From Bacteroidota bacterium (GTDB taxonomy: Bacteria; Bacteroidota; Bacteroidia; Bacteroidales; Prolixibacteraceae): 33,278 bases of DNA. Location of the stretch: positions 1 through 33,278 of the forward strand of contig JAUYMU010000037.1 in NCBI GenBank assembly GCA_030698405.1, given 5' to 3'. The notes below the pieces were generated by a model. That model had not been told where the DNA came from and searched no databases. It saw only the letters and a list, made by a program, of their open reading frames with translations. The stretch's first letter is position 1. Every line of letters starts with the position of its first letter. A program made the translations under genes and the position numbers. Shown here in pieces: positions 9,109-17,653 of the stretch.

Positions 9109-9175
9109 GTCATTCATAGTCATTCTGTTGTCATTTCCTAACAACTTAATGACTACCAAATGACAATTGAATGAC
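9109..9175. repeat. AGTCATT microrepeat cluster
   Basis: GTCATT occurs at 9109, 9119 and 9130, and its complement AATGAC at 9148, 9159 and 9170. The two blocks of three face each other across about 12 bases and can fold into an imperfect long hairpin. It lies in the 241-base gap between convergent genes and has no coding potential. Confidence 0.7.
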
Positions 9176-9217
9176 TTTTAATGATATTGGGTAATATTAC
9201 AGATATTCATTTAATTT

Positions 9218-9260
9218 AAAAAGCTGGCAATTGGATTAAAATCCAGATTGCCAGCTTTTT
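9218..9260. terminator. Bidirectional intrinsic terminator
   Basis: Arms of 13 bases, AAAAAGCTGGCAA (9218-9230) and its exact complement (9248-9260), with an inner stem TGGAT/ATCCA. The A-run on one side and T-run on the other allow termination in both directions, serving the MATE gene (plus) and the isomerase-like gene (minus). Confidence 0.88.
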
Positions 9261-9281
9261 AATTTGTGTATTTTTCCGATT

Positions 9282-10151
9282 TTATTTCACATATGGGGCA
9301 GCTTTTAAAAAGTCATAACTTTTCTGAACACTAACAATTGGTTCGAAATTATATCTTTCAACTTCCACAAATGAATCTTTCAGTCCGTTTTTATAGGCTG
9401 TTTCATAAATCGGTTTGAAATCCATTTGTCCGCTTTCACCAATTTCTTTTTCGTCTTTAATGTGCAACACAGGGAAACGGTCAGGATATTTGGTCATGTA
9501 ATCAACCGCTTTGTAACCGCCACGCATTACCCAATACACATCCATTTCGAAGAATACTTTTTTTGGATCGGTATTGTTCAACATGTAATCGTACATGATT
9601 TCACCTTCAATTTTTTCGAATTCGCGTGCGTGGTTGTGAAACCCAAACTGAACTTTGGCTTTGGAAGTAATTTCACCTATTGAATTGTAGAAATCGCACC
9701 ACATTTTTAATTCATCCAATGTTTTTGGGATTGGCATACTCGGTTTTACAATGAACTTACAACCAGCTTCGACGTGATCTTCCAGGGCTTTTTTCCACCA
9801 ATCCATTGCTTCTGTATGTTTGTCTTTGGTGTAATTCGGGCCACCAAGATGCGCGCTGGTCAATTTCATACCAAGGCCTTTAACTGCTTTTTTAAATTCT
9901 GAAGGAGCCATACCGTATATTTTTCCATCAGCGTAATTGGCAGTTTCCAGTGTTGTAAATCCAATTTCAGAAACCAGTTTCATGGTTCCCAATGCATCAG
10001 CTTTCATGGCATCGCGCAATGAATAGAGCTGTAATCCAATGTTTTTCTTTCCTTTTGCCTGAAGTACGGAAGCCTGAAGCACGCTGGTTCCTACCAAACT
10101 TCCGGCAACCAATAAAGAACTGGTTTTAAGAAAATCTCTTCTGTTTGTCAT
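9282..10151 (-). CDS. Tat-exported sugar phosphate isomerase/epimerase-like TIM barrel protein
   Basis: A 289-residue xylose-isomerase-like TIM barrel. The N-terminus NRRDFLKTSSLLVAGSLVG is a twin-arginine signal, so the protein is probably periplasmic or lipid-attached after export. Likely metal ligands and catalytic residues sit at strand ends: Glu69 (LETANY), His172/His174 (FHNHAREFE), Glu202 and Asp204 (FEMDVYW), His230 (LHIKDE) and Glu263 or Glu265 (FVEVERY). Homologues act on free or oxidised sugars, and some take part in 3-keto-glycoside cleavage; the exact reaction cannot be read here. It is a single gene with its own -7 box and shares a terminator with the MATE gene. The DUF1080/Gfo-Idh cluster about 15 kb away may be functionally related. 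Confidence 0.85.
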   Translation of the reverse strand: MTNRRDFLKTSSLLVAGSLVGTSVLQASVLQAKGKKNIGLQLYSLRDAMKADALGTMKLVSEIGFTTLETANYADGKIYGMAPSEFKKAVKGLGMKLTSAHLGGPNYTKDKHTEAMDWWKKALEDHVEAGCKFIVKPSMPIPKTLDELKMWCDFYNSIGEITSKAKVQFGFHNHAREFEKIEGEIMYDYMLNNTDPKKVFFEMDVYWVMRGGYKAVDYMTKYPDRFPVLHIKDEKEIGESGQMDFKPIYETAYKNGLKDSFVEVERYNFEPIVSVQKSYDFLKAAPYVK

Positions 10152-10197
10152 TTTTTTTATGGTTTAAAATGGTTTATGTGTTTTGTGAAAAACTGAT

Positions 10198-10205
10198 CAA
10201 AAATA
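10198..10205 (-). promoter_or_regulatory. -7 promoter box for the TIM-barrel gene
   Basis: Minus strand TATTTTTG, an exact TAnnTTTG, 46 bases before the ATG. No good -33 TTG is seen. Confidence 0.4.
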
Positions 10206-10273
10206 GTGAAACGAATTAAACAGTTAACCTATTCTTAAAATTATATGACTGTTTTGCTGTTTTTGTTGATCGG

Positions 10274-13099
10274 CTATTTTGCCTTACTTACCTTGTCAAC
10301 CAGATAAACGATTGACTGGTGCGTTATTCCGCTGTTTTCAGTTAGCCCGATTTCGCAGGTACGACTGGTTGAATAGCCAATTTTAACCGAATCGGGCAAC
10401 TGACTTTTCAAATCGCGAAGTCCGTGGGCATTCAGTTCAGGATAAGAAAAGCCACGGTCGCCCGCAAATCCGCAGCAATTGGTTTCCGGAACAACAACTT
10501 TGGTCGCGCATATTTCAGCCAATTGAATAAGTTGATCCTCCAATCCCATTTTTTTCATGCTGCATACCGGAAATACCGTAATTGTTTCATCCATTGGCGT
10601 AATCTCAAGATTTGGAAGCAGGTATTCCATTATCAATCCGACCGGCTCCATAAGTTTTATGCGTGGTTCCATGTTTTCTTTCATGGTATAAAGGCACGGG
10701 CTCATATCGCACACAATCGGGTAGGCGCCTTGTTTGCTGGCAATCCAAAGAGCATCTTCCAGATCTTTCGATTTTTTCAGGCCTGCATCTTTAAAACCTT
10801 TGCTCGAAAAAGCCATTCCGCAGCACAACTCGTTCATCCCCTCCGGAAAAATCACTTCATATCCGGCTTTCTCTATAAGCTGCTGCATTTTAGTGGTAAG
10901 CTGCACTTCCGAATCGTATCCTTTTGATGTTCCCATCGACCGGTTGATGCACGATGGAAAATACACCACTTTCTTCGGATTGCCGGATATTTCAGGATTT
11001 GCCTTTATTTTTTTTGCGCCGGATGGCATTGGAGCGGTCCATAGCGGAATCCGGTTGCCCGATATTTTTCTCACTCCTCCTGAAATGTTTTTCATCAATC
11101 TGGTTCCAAGTATCGTGTGAAAAAAGTTGACCAGCGACAAGGCTTTTCGCGCCGAAGAGGTCACCAGTTCCATGTGATTGGCGATCCACATAGCTGTTTT
11201 GGCCTGCCTTGCGGTGATATTCTGAAAGCGCAATTCTTTCACCAGCTTGCCAGTATCGATTTTTACCGGGCAGCTTATTGCGCACAAGCCATCGGTGGCG
11301 CAGGTTTCGTCGCCGGCATAGTTGAACTGGTTGACCAGCGATGCGGCAGTATGCGGTTCTTCTCCTGAAGCTTTCAGCCGGCTTATTTCGCGGTAAACCG
11401 CAATTCGCTGTCGTGGTGAAAGTGTCAATTCTGCCGAAACACAGGAAGGTTCGCAAAAGCCACATTCAATGCATTTGTCCACTTTTTCGTTTGCAGGTGG
11501 AAGCGGTTTGAGGTTTTTTAAGTGTGCTTTTGCATCTTCATTCAGGATTACGCCGGGATTTAGAAGGTTTTCAGGATCAAAAATCCGCTTGATCTGCTTC
11601 ATCAGTTCAAAAGCCTCGGCTCCCCATTCAAACTCAACGAACGGCGTCATGTTTCGTCCGGTTCCATGCTCTGCTTTCAGCGACCCGTCGTATTTCTGAA
11701 CAACCAGATTGACCACTTCCTGCATAAACAGTTCGTAACGTGCGATTTCTTCGGAAGTGGCAAAGTCCTGGGTAAAGACAAAGTGAAGGTTTCCGTCGAG
11801 GGCATGTCCGAAAATAACCGCTTCGTTGTAATTGTATTTTTTGAAAAGTGATTGCAGGTCGAGCGTTGCTTCTGCCAGCCGGTGCAGCGGAAAAGCAACG
11901 TCTTCAATAATAACGGTTGTTCCCGTTTTTCGTACTGCCCCAACCGATGGGAACAGCCCTTTTCTGATTTTCCAGTAAAGATTGTATTCGGACGGGATGA
12001 CGGTAAAATGCAGCGGAATTTCTACAGGTATTACCTCTGCCGCTTTTTTTATCCGGCTGATTTGCTCTTCAAGTTTTTCTTTGTTTTCGGCGCGTGTTTC
12101 AACCAGCAAAGCGGTGGCGGTTTCACTTAATCCGGCAATCCAATTTGGAATTCCCGGCTCATTTTCAATTGAATGAAGTCCGGCGCGGTCGATCAGTTCG
12201 GCAGTCGAAACAGTTGGTTCCGATTTCAGCAATGAAACCGCGTTGCATGCTTTTTCAATGTCAGGAAAAATAATCATCGCACTTGCCTTGAATGGAAGTT
12301 CTTCAACCGTTCGGTAAGTTATTTCAGCAATAAAACCAAGTGTGCCTTCCGATCCAATCATCAGATGTTCAATGATATCAAACGGATCAGCAAAATCAAT
12401 AAGCGCGTTCAGGCTGTATCCAGTGGTATTTTTAATCTTGAATTTATGTCGGATGCGATCAGCCAGCGGGGTGTTTGCCTTGACAGACTGACCCAATTCG
12501 GTTAATTCGCTGATCATGTCGGGATGCTTTTGCTGAAATTCCGTTTTGCTCTGTGAATCGCTGGTGTCGAGAACAGTTCCATCGAAGAAGATGATTTTCA
12601 TTCCGGCTACCGTTTGGTAGGAGTTATCAGCAGTTCCGCAGCACATTCCGCTGGCGTTGTTGGCTGCAATTCCGCCAATCATGGCCGAATTAATCGAAGC
12701 CGGATCGGGACCTATTTTGCGTTTGTATGGAGCAAGCAGGTTGTTTACTTTGCTTCCAATCAGCCCGGGTTGCAGGCGGATTCTTTCTCCGTTCGAAAGA
12801 ATTTCATATTTTTTCCAATGCTCACCGGCAATCACCAGCACCGAATCAGAAATTGCCTGTCCCGACAAACTGGTTCCGGCAGCCCTGAAAGTGACAGGAA
12901 GTGCAAGTTTGTTGGTCTCTTCGAGAATAAAAGATATTTCCTGTTCGTCTTTTGCTTTGACGACGAGCTTGGGAATCATCCGGTAGAAACTGGCATCTGT
13001 GCCAAAAGCCAGCGTGTATAGCGGATCGTGAAACATTCGTTTCGGATCTATCTCTTTTGATAAGCGTTCGTGCAATAAAAGGTAACTTCCTGAAAGCAT
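10274..13099 (-). CDS. FAD/Fe-S D-lactate dehydrogenase-type oxidoreductase (FAD-linked oxidase fused to CCG domains)
   Basis: A 941-residue fusion of a GlcD-like and a GlcF-like protein. Residues about 43-265 are the FAD-binding PCMH fold (FRAAGTSLSGQA at 71-82, IGSEGTLGF at 248-256). About 265-520 is the FAD-oxidase C-terminal cap, with GHALDGNLHF (431-440) and EHGTGR (477-482) supplying active-site histidines. An Fe-S domain follows, with Cys543, 546, 549 and 553, then Cys600, 606 and 610. The last third has two CCG-type cysteine domains (CCGMAFSSKG and CCGFAGDRGF). Families with this order oxidise D-2-hydroxy acids, usually D-lactate, and pass electrons to quinone or another carrier at the membrane. 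D-2-hydroxyglutarate or glycolate are alternatives. It is monocistronic; an inverted repeat lies 47 bases upstream. Confidence 0.9.
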   Translation of the reverse strand: MLSGSYLLLHERLSKEIDPKRMFHDPLYTLAFGTDASFYRMIPKLVVKAKDEQEISFILEETNKLALPVTFRAAGTSLSGQAISDSVLVIAGEHWKKYEILSNGERIRLQPGLIGSKVNNLLAPYKRKIGPDPASINSAMIGGIAANNASGMCCGTADNSYQTVAGMKIIFFDGTVLDTSDSQSKTEFQQKHPDMISELTELGQSVKANTPLADRIRHKFKIKNTTGYSLNALIDFADPFDIIEHLMIGSEGTLGFIAEITYRTVEELPFKASAMIIFPDIEKACNAVSLLKSEPTVSTAELIDRAGLHSIENEPGIPNWIAGLSETATALLVETRAENKEKLEEQISRIKKAAEVIPVEIPLHFTVIPSEYNLYWKIRKGLFPSVGAVRKTGTTVIIEDVAFPLHRLAEATLDLQSLFKKYNYNEAVIFGHALDGNLHFVFTQDFATSEEIARYELFMQEVVNLVVQKYDGSLKAEHGTGRNMTPFVEFEWGAEAFELMKQIKRIFDPENLLNPGVILNEDAKAHLKNLKPLPPANEKVDKCIECGFCEPSCVSAELTLSPRQRIAVYREISRLKASGEEPHTAASLVNQFNYAGDETCATDGLCAISCPVKIDTGKLVKELRFQNITARQAKTAMWIANHMELVTSSARKALSLVNFFHTILGTRLMKNISGGVRKISGNRIPLWTAPMPSGAKKIKANPEISGNPKKVVYFPSCINRSMGTSKGYDSEVQLTTKMQQLIEKAGYEVIFPEGMNELCCGMAFSSKGFKDAGLKKSKDLEDALWIASKQGAYPIVCDMSPCLYTMKENMEPRIKLMEPVGLIMEYLLPNLEITPMDETITVFPVCSMKKMGLEDQLIQLAEICATKVVVPETNCCGFAGDRGFSYPELNAHGLRDLKSQLPDSVKIGYSTSRTCEIGLTENSGITHQSIVYLVDKVSKAK

Positions 13100-13145
13100 G
13101 ATGATTAATTTCGTGATTGGTCTTGACAGGAATATAAAAGTCAGC

Positions 13146-13167
13146 TTACCTGCAAAATTGCTGGTAA
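13146..13167. promoter_or_regulatory. Inverted repeat upstream of the D-lactate dehydrogenase-type gene
   Basis: TTACC-T-GCAA, then AA, then TTGC-T-GGTAA: nine paired positions with one mismatch across 22 bases, 47 bases before the ATG. Size and symmetry would suit a dimeric repressor, but no regulator is encoded nearby. Confidence 0.35.
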
Positions 13168-13171
13168 AACT

Positions 13172-13212
13172 AAAAAAACCGAATCTCTATTGATAAGAAA
13201 TTCGGTTTTTTT
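13172..13212 (-). terminator. Intrinsic terminator after the small secreted protein gene
   Basis: Thirteen-base arms, AAAAAAACCGAAT (13172-13184) and its complement (13200-13212), with a 15-base loop. On the minus strand the hairpin ends in a T run, and it starts 19 bases after the stop codon at 13232. Confidence 0.85.
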
Positions 13213-13231
13213 TTAATATGAAGAAATAGTA

Positions 13232-13606
13232 TTACTGTTTCTTTTCTGCTGTCAAAGTTTTAGGGCCTTCAGGAGAATCAACAGTACCTGATAATTTGTC
13301 TTTTTCTCTGATGAGTTCAACATTAATTGGACTGCCGTCAACATAAGTTGTAAAAGTTATCTTTTTATTTTCAATCTTCAGGTTGCTGGCCTGCAGCTCG
13401 CCGGCTTCCAGTTTTATTACGCAAACAGTGATGCCTTCTTTTTCAGAAAAGATGATACTTCCTTTTTCATATCCGTAAGGCGCATCGCTTACCTGATAGA
13501 CCCATTCTCCGATTAATGGTTTATTTTTTTCTTCGGCCTGAAGCTGAAAGGATGAAAACGCAGAAACTACTATCAGAATAAGTAGGGTAAAGAAATGTTT
13601 TTTCAT
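13232..13606 (-). CDS. Small secreted beta-rich protein, function unknown
   Basis: A 124-residue protein with a signal peptide (about residues 1-24, ending FQLQA). The mature part of about 100 residues is beta-rich and has the pattern IGEWVYQVSD...GSIIFSEKEG...KLSGTVDSPEG, recalling small lipocalin-like or copper-resistance-like proteins that compare a weight-like GEW start with a G-x-V-D end. I do not recognise a named family. No cysteine at a lipobox position is present, so it is probably periplasmic rather than a lipoprotein. The gene is flanked by a perfect 22-base palindrome upstream and a terminator downstream, so it is probably its own transcription unit rather than part of the glycosyltransferase operon. 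Confidence 0.8.
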   Translation of the reverse strand: MKKHFFTLLILIVVSAFSSFQLQAEEKNKPLIGEWVYQVSDAPYGYEKGSIIFSEKEGITVCVIKLEAGELQASNLKIENKKITFTTYVDGSPINVELIREKDKLSGTVDSPEGPKTLTAEKKQ

Positions 13607-13635
13607 ATCAAAAACGGATTGATGGTTAGTATTAA

Positions 13636-13657
13636 AGACTTTAATTAATTAAAGTCT
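13636..13657. promoter_or_regulatory. Perfect 22-base palindrome, possible operator
   Basis: Arm AGACTTTAATT (13636-13646) is followed directly by its exact complement (13647-13657). It lies 29-51 bases before the ATG of the small secreted protein gene. A near-consensus -7 box on the minus strand (TATATTTA, about 13657-13664) abuts it, so the palindrome would cover the transcript start. It could also act as a weak terminator for the glycosyltransferase gene, but no T run follows. Confidence 0.5.
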
Positions 13658-13684
13658 AAATATACAATTGTTCTTTGATAGATT

Positions 13685-14905
13685 TCAGGAGAAAGTTGAA
13701 TGTTTCATTTCTTTTTTTGACAAAGCTTTATTTAAGTGGATAGCCGACATTGTGGGGTTTCTGGCTGTCATTGATAAGGCCGGTTCAGTTAATAATTCTT
13801 TGTGCTTGAAATTTCTTTTTTTCTCGGCAATTTCAAAATTTAATGATTCTGAACGATCCTTCAGTTTTATCATTAAGCTTGGAATAAATGCAACTGTAAA
13901 TCCCATTGCTAATAAAATAATCATCAGGTTGTTAATGCTCATTATTTGGTTTAACGACAAAGCAAAAACGATAAAAAGGATATTAAAGCCCAGGATGTAC
14001 ATCGTAGCGCTTAAATGTGAATTCCCAAGTTTCAGCAATTTATGATGGATGTGGTTCATATCCGGAGAAAATGGGGAGCGCTTTTCGGATAAACGGATGA
14101 AAAACACACGAATGGTATCAATTGTAGGAACTATAAGTATTGCAATTGATACAACGGGAGCTGAAACAATAGCGTAAGTTCCAACCTGATTAATATTGAA
14201 CTCGTTGAATTTTATTGCAAAAATTACCAGGATCACGCCAAGTATCAACGATCCGGTATCACCCATAAATATTTTGTTCTTCTTCCCAAACACGTTAAAA
14301 AGGAAAAATGCAACCAAACTACCTGACAGACTGAAACAAGTAATTCCATATTCATAATGACCAGCCAATAGAAACCAGGTTCCGAATGCAGATGAAATTA
14401 AAATGCCAACTCCTGAAGCTAAACCATCAATCCCATCGATTAAATTAAAAGCATTTATGAGGGCAATCATTATAAACAATGTGATTATAAAACTACTGGC
14501 ATAACTGATTTCGTGCAACCCGAATATTCCATGCAGATTTGTAAATCTGAAATCGCCTAAAATAATCAGGATCAGTGCAGTTATTAATTGTGCAATAAGT
14601 TTTTTAAGCGCCGAAATGTCCATCAGGTCGTCTTTTAATCCAATAAAAAACATGATCATGACTGCTGCGATCAGATATTTTAGTTCTCCGAAATTGTATC
14701 CGTCAGATGCGATTATTGTGCTGATAATAAATCCGATAAATATGGATACGCCACCAAGTGTAGGTACAATCACTTTGGAAGCCTTTCTTTCATTTGGAGT
14801 GTCGTAAAGGTGTTTGGCAAACGAAACCCTTATAAGTGCGGGGATTGTAAAACATACCAAGCCAAATCCTATCAGAAAACCTAATAAGGAATAGTATATG
14901 CTCAT
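13685..14905 (-). CDS. MraY/WecA-family undecaprenyl-phosphate sugar-1-phosphate transferase
   Basis: A 406-residue inner-membrane enzyme that transfers a sugar-1-phosphate from a UDP-sugar to undecaprenyl phosphate, the first step of many surface polysaccharides. About ten or eleven hydrophobic helices are seen. Conserved active-site motifs are KDDLMD (91-96), NLIDGIDGLASG (154-165), FMGDTGSL (213-220) and the WecA-type DMNHIHHKLL (282-291), which distinguishes it from MraY itself. The last 60 residues are polar and cytoplasmic, longer than in E. coli WecA. The usual substrate is UDP-GlcNAc, but specificity is not certain. No other polysaccharide genes surround it. The upstream region is a 416-base AT-rich gap shared with the divergent tex gene. 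Confidence 0.92.
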   Translation of the reverse strand: MSIYYSLLGFLIGFGLVCFTIPALIRVSFAKHLYDTPNERKASKVIVPTLGGVSIFIGFIISTIIASDGYNFGELKYLIAAVMIMFFIGLKDDLMDISALKKLIAQLITALILIILGDFRFTNLHGIFGLHEISYASSFIITLFIMIALINAFNLIDGIDGLASGVGILISSAFGTWFLLAGHYEYGITCFSLSGSLVAFFLFNVFGKKNKIFMGDTGSLILGVILVIFAIKFNEFNINQVGTYAIVSAPVVSIAILIVPTIDTIRVFFIRLSEKRSPFSPDMNHIHHKLLKLGNSHLSATMYILGFNILFIVFALSLNQIMSINNLMIILLAMGFTVAFIPSLMIKLKDRSESLNFEIAEKKRNFKHKELLTEPALSMTARNPTMSAIHLNKALSKKEMKHSTFS

Positions 14906-15321
14906 ATTTGTTTATAAATTTTAAGTAAAGTTATGGAATCCAATTAGATATATAATAATCAATTAAAAAAATGTTTTAGTTTATTAACACAAATTTTAAA
15001 AAAATGTTTTTAAATAGCTGTATGTCGATGACAATTTTCAAAATAATCAGTGTATTAATATGCAATAAAATATTTTAATGATCTTTATTTCAATAGGTTA
15101 GACTGAATTGAATCAAATTAACGATATTGCTATTTTTTTATACAAAGTTATTCGGGATGGAATAGTGAAATATTACAGAATTCCGTTTAAATATTACATG
15201 ATTCACACATTTCAATATTGAATGAATAGACTGATTTGATACGAGGTTTGGACTATGTTTAAAATGTCCTTGTTTTGGTAAAAAACAACTACCTTCGGGT
15301 CTCAATTTTTATTATCGGATT
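14906..15321. other. AT-rich intergenic region between divergent genes
   Basis: A 416-base gap with no credible open reading frame on either strand. It contains a 12-base palindrome TTCAATATTGAA (15211-15222) and promoter-like sequences at both ends: a weak minus-strand box at 14926-14933 (TAACTTTA) and the tex promoter at 15270-15297. Nothing else is recognisable. Confidence 0.6.
15270..15297 (+). promoter_or_regulatory. Candidate tex promoter
   Basis: TTG (15270-15272), 17 bases, then TACCTTCG (15290-15297), one mismatch from TAnnTTTG. Leader would be about 17 bases. Confidence 0.4.
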
Positions 15322-17454
15322 ATGGATCAAAATATCATACGACTTATTGCTCAATTGGTTGGAATTCAGGTGATACAAGCAAGTAATACCATTCAGTTAC
15401 TGAACGAAGGGGGTACGGTTCCGTTTATTTCCAGATACAGAAAGGAAAGAACCGGGAGTCTCGATGAGGTTCAGATTGAAGCGGTTAAAGATGCAAAGGA
15501 AAAGATGGAGGAATTGCTCAAAAGAAAGGAATCCATTTTAAAAACCATTAAGGATCAGGATTTACTGACTGCTGAATTACAGAAACGCATTGAAGATTGT
15601 TTCGATCAGACGGAGCTAGAAGATATTTACTTGCCATACAAGCCAAAACGCCGAACCCGCGCCTCCATTGCACGCGAAAAGGGATTGGAACCTTTGGCTA
15701 AAATAATCATGAATCAGAATGAAGCAAATCTTGAACGCAAGGCCCATTCGTTTGTGAACGAGCTGGTTGAATCGGTAGAAGAAGCATTTGCCGGGGCTCG
15801 TGATATTATTGCAGAATGGATCAACGAAAATGAAAAGGCAAGGTCTATTGTTCGTCGTTCATTTGATTCAGAAGCGATTATTTCATGTAAACTGATCAAA
15901 GGGAAAGAAGCCGAGGCTGCCAAATACAGCGATTATTTCGATTGGAAAGAGCCACTGAAAAAATGCCCGTCGCACCGTTTGTTAGCCATGCGCCGTGGCG
16001 AAAATGAAGGTTTTTTGCGTGTGTCGGTTTCTCCTGAAGGAGACGAAGCTGTTGAGCGGTTGAAACGGTTCTTTATCCACAGCAACAATGCCTGCACCGA
16101 TCAGATGGAAATGGCAGTTAGTGATGCTTACAAAAGACTGCTCGAACCTTCGATAGAAACTGATTTTGCGAATTCTTCGAAGGAAAAAGCGGATGATGAA
16201 GCCATTCGGGTATTTGCTGAAAACCTCCGGCAGTTGCTATTGGGCGCACCACTCGGTCAAATGCGGGTGCTGGCAATCGATCCGGGTTACCGAAGCGGAT
16301 GCAAGGTTGTGTGTTTGGATGCTCAGGGGAATTTGCTGCACAACGAAACTGTTTATCCGCACAAACCTCAGGAAGAAATGAAACAGGCCGCCCGGAAAAT
16401 GTCCTCGCTGGTTAGTTCCTATCAGATTGAAGCTGTTGCAATTGGTAACGGAACTGCAAGCAGGGAAACGGAACAATTCATCAAGAAACTGCATTTCGAT
16501 CGTGAATTGAAAGTATATGTGGTTTCGGAAGATGGCGCTTCCATTTATTCGGCTTCCAAAATTGCCCGCGAAGAATTTCCGCAGTATGATGTAACTGTTC
16601 GTGGTGCCGTTTCGATTGGCCGCCGGCTGATGGATCCGTTGGCAGAACTGGTGAAAATTGATCCGAAATCGATTGGTGTTGGCCAATATCAACACGATGT
16701 TGATCAGAAGAAACTTAAAAACAGTTTGGATAAAGTGGTTGAATCGAGTGTAAACCTCGTTGGCGTGAATGTCAATACAGCATCGCAGCATTTGCTAACT
16801 TATATTTCAGGACTTGGCCCACAGCTGGCTCAAAACATTGTTGATTACCGGAAAGAAAACGGGCCATTCAGTGCAAGAAGTGAAATTCAGAAAGTTCCGC
16901 GAATGGGGGCAAAAGCTTACGAACAGTCTGCCGGATTTTTGCGGATTCCGGAAGCTGCAAATCCGTTGGATAAAACCGCTGTTCATCCTGAATCGTATCA
17001 TGTAGTAGAAAAAATGGCGAAAGATCTGAAATGTACCATTCCGGAATTGATTTCAGGAGAAGAACTTCAGAAACAAATTATTTTAACCAATTATGTGAGT
17101 GATAAAACAGGATTGCCCACTTTGGAAGATATCAAACGCGAATTGGCCAAACCGGGACTCGATCCGCGAAAAGGTATTAAAATGTTTGAATTTGCACCTG
17201 ATGTTTTAAAGGTGGAGGATATTAAAGTGGGGATGGTTCTTCCGGGAATCGTTACCAACATCACCAAATTCGGAGCTTTTGTTGATGTTGGCGTAAAGCA
17301 GGATGGGTTGGTACACGTGTCGCAGATGGCGGACCGCTTTATTAGCGATCCGGCCGAAATAGTAAAATTACACCAGCATGTACATGTCAAAGTGATAGAA
17401 CTCGATTTGCAGCGAAAACGAATTCAGTTAAGCCTGAAGGTGCAGCAGAATTAG
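15322..17454 (+). CDS. tex: Tex family S1 RNA-binding transcription accessory protein
   Basis: A 710-residue Tex protein. The N-terminal helical region (about 1-200) is followed by a YqgF/RNase H-like domain with AIDPGYRSG (318-326), helix-hairpin-helix repeats around 470-560 (ISGLGPQLAQNIVDYR, then VPRMGAKAYEQSAGFLRI) and a C-terminal S1 domain (about 634-706, beginning VKVGMVLPGIVTNITKFGAF). Tex binds nucleic acid in the cytoplasm and is linked to transcription and RNA turnover. It is somewhat shorter than the E. coli protein (773), as is usual here. Its TAG stop overlaps the TAA stop of the convergent pspC-like gene by three bases, leaving no space for a terminator between them. Confidence 0.95.
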   Translation: MDQNIIRLIAQLVGIQVIQASNTIQLLNEGGTVPFISRYRKERTGSLDEVQIEAVKDAKEKMEELLKRKESILKTIKDQDLLTAELQKRIEDCFDQTELEDIYLPYKPKRRTRASIAREKGLEPLAKIIMNQNEANLERKAHSFVNELVESVEEAFAGARDIIAEWINENEKARSIVRRSFDSEAIISCKLIKGKEAEAAKYSDYFDWKEPLKKCPSHRLLAMRRGENEGFLRVSVSPEGDEAVERLKRFFIHSNNACTDQMEMAVSDAYKRLLEPSIETDFANSSKEKADDEAIRVFAENLRQLLLGAPLGQMRVLAIDPGYRSGCKVVCLDAQGNLLHNETVYPHKPQEEMKQAARKMSSLVSSYQIEAVAIGNGTASRETEQFIKKLHFDRELKVYVVSEDGASIYSASKIAREEFPQYDVTVRGAVSIGRRLMDPLAELVKIDPKSIGVGQYQHDVDQKKLKNSLDKVVESSVNLVGVNVNTASQHLLTYISGLGPQLAQNIVDYRKENGPFSARSEIQKVPRMGAKAYEQSAGFLRIPEAANPLDKTAVHPESYHVVEKMAKDLKCTIPELISGEELQKQIILTNYVSDKTGLPTLEDIKRELAKPGLDPRKGIKMFEFAPDVLKVEDIKVGMVLPGIVTNITKFGAFVDVGVKQDGLVHVSQMADRFISDPAEIVKLHQHVHVKVIELDLQRKRIQLSLKVQQN

Positions 17455-17651
17455 AAAGTACTTTCCTCCGGAATAATCGCCCACATAATCAGGTAGGCAA
17501 TTAGCCCCGGAAAGCCAACACTGGCAATTGAAAGTACCACGTATCCAATACGCACGATGGTAGGATCAAGATCAAAATAGTTACCTATTCCGGCCAATAC
17601 TCCGCCAACCATTTTGTCTTTCGATCTGGTCAATCTTTTTTGTGGTGCCAT
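17451..17651 (-). CDS. PspC domain protein
   Basis: A 66-residue protein that is essentially one PspC domain: a basic N-terminus (PQKRLTRSKDKMVGGVLAGIG), the conserved YFDLDPTIVRIGYVVLS, and a hydrophobic C-terminal helix (FPGLIAYLIMWAIIPEES). In proteobacteria PspC senses envelope stress with PspB; small stand-alone versions in Bacteroidota are common and their role is not well defined. It is predicted to sit in the inner membrane. It starts two bases after the stop of the upstream acidic protein gene, so the two form a tight operon. Confidence 0.9.
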   Translation of the reverse strand: MAPQKRLTRSKDKMVGGVLAGIGNYFDLDPTIVRIGYVVLSIASVGFPGLIAYLIMWAIIPEESTF

Positions 17652-17653
17652 GA

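Noticed and set aside
16237-16791. A 184-codon antisense frame inside tex
   Set aside because: Shadow of the tex reading frame; composition is typical of an antisense translation and the tex domain there is intact.
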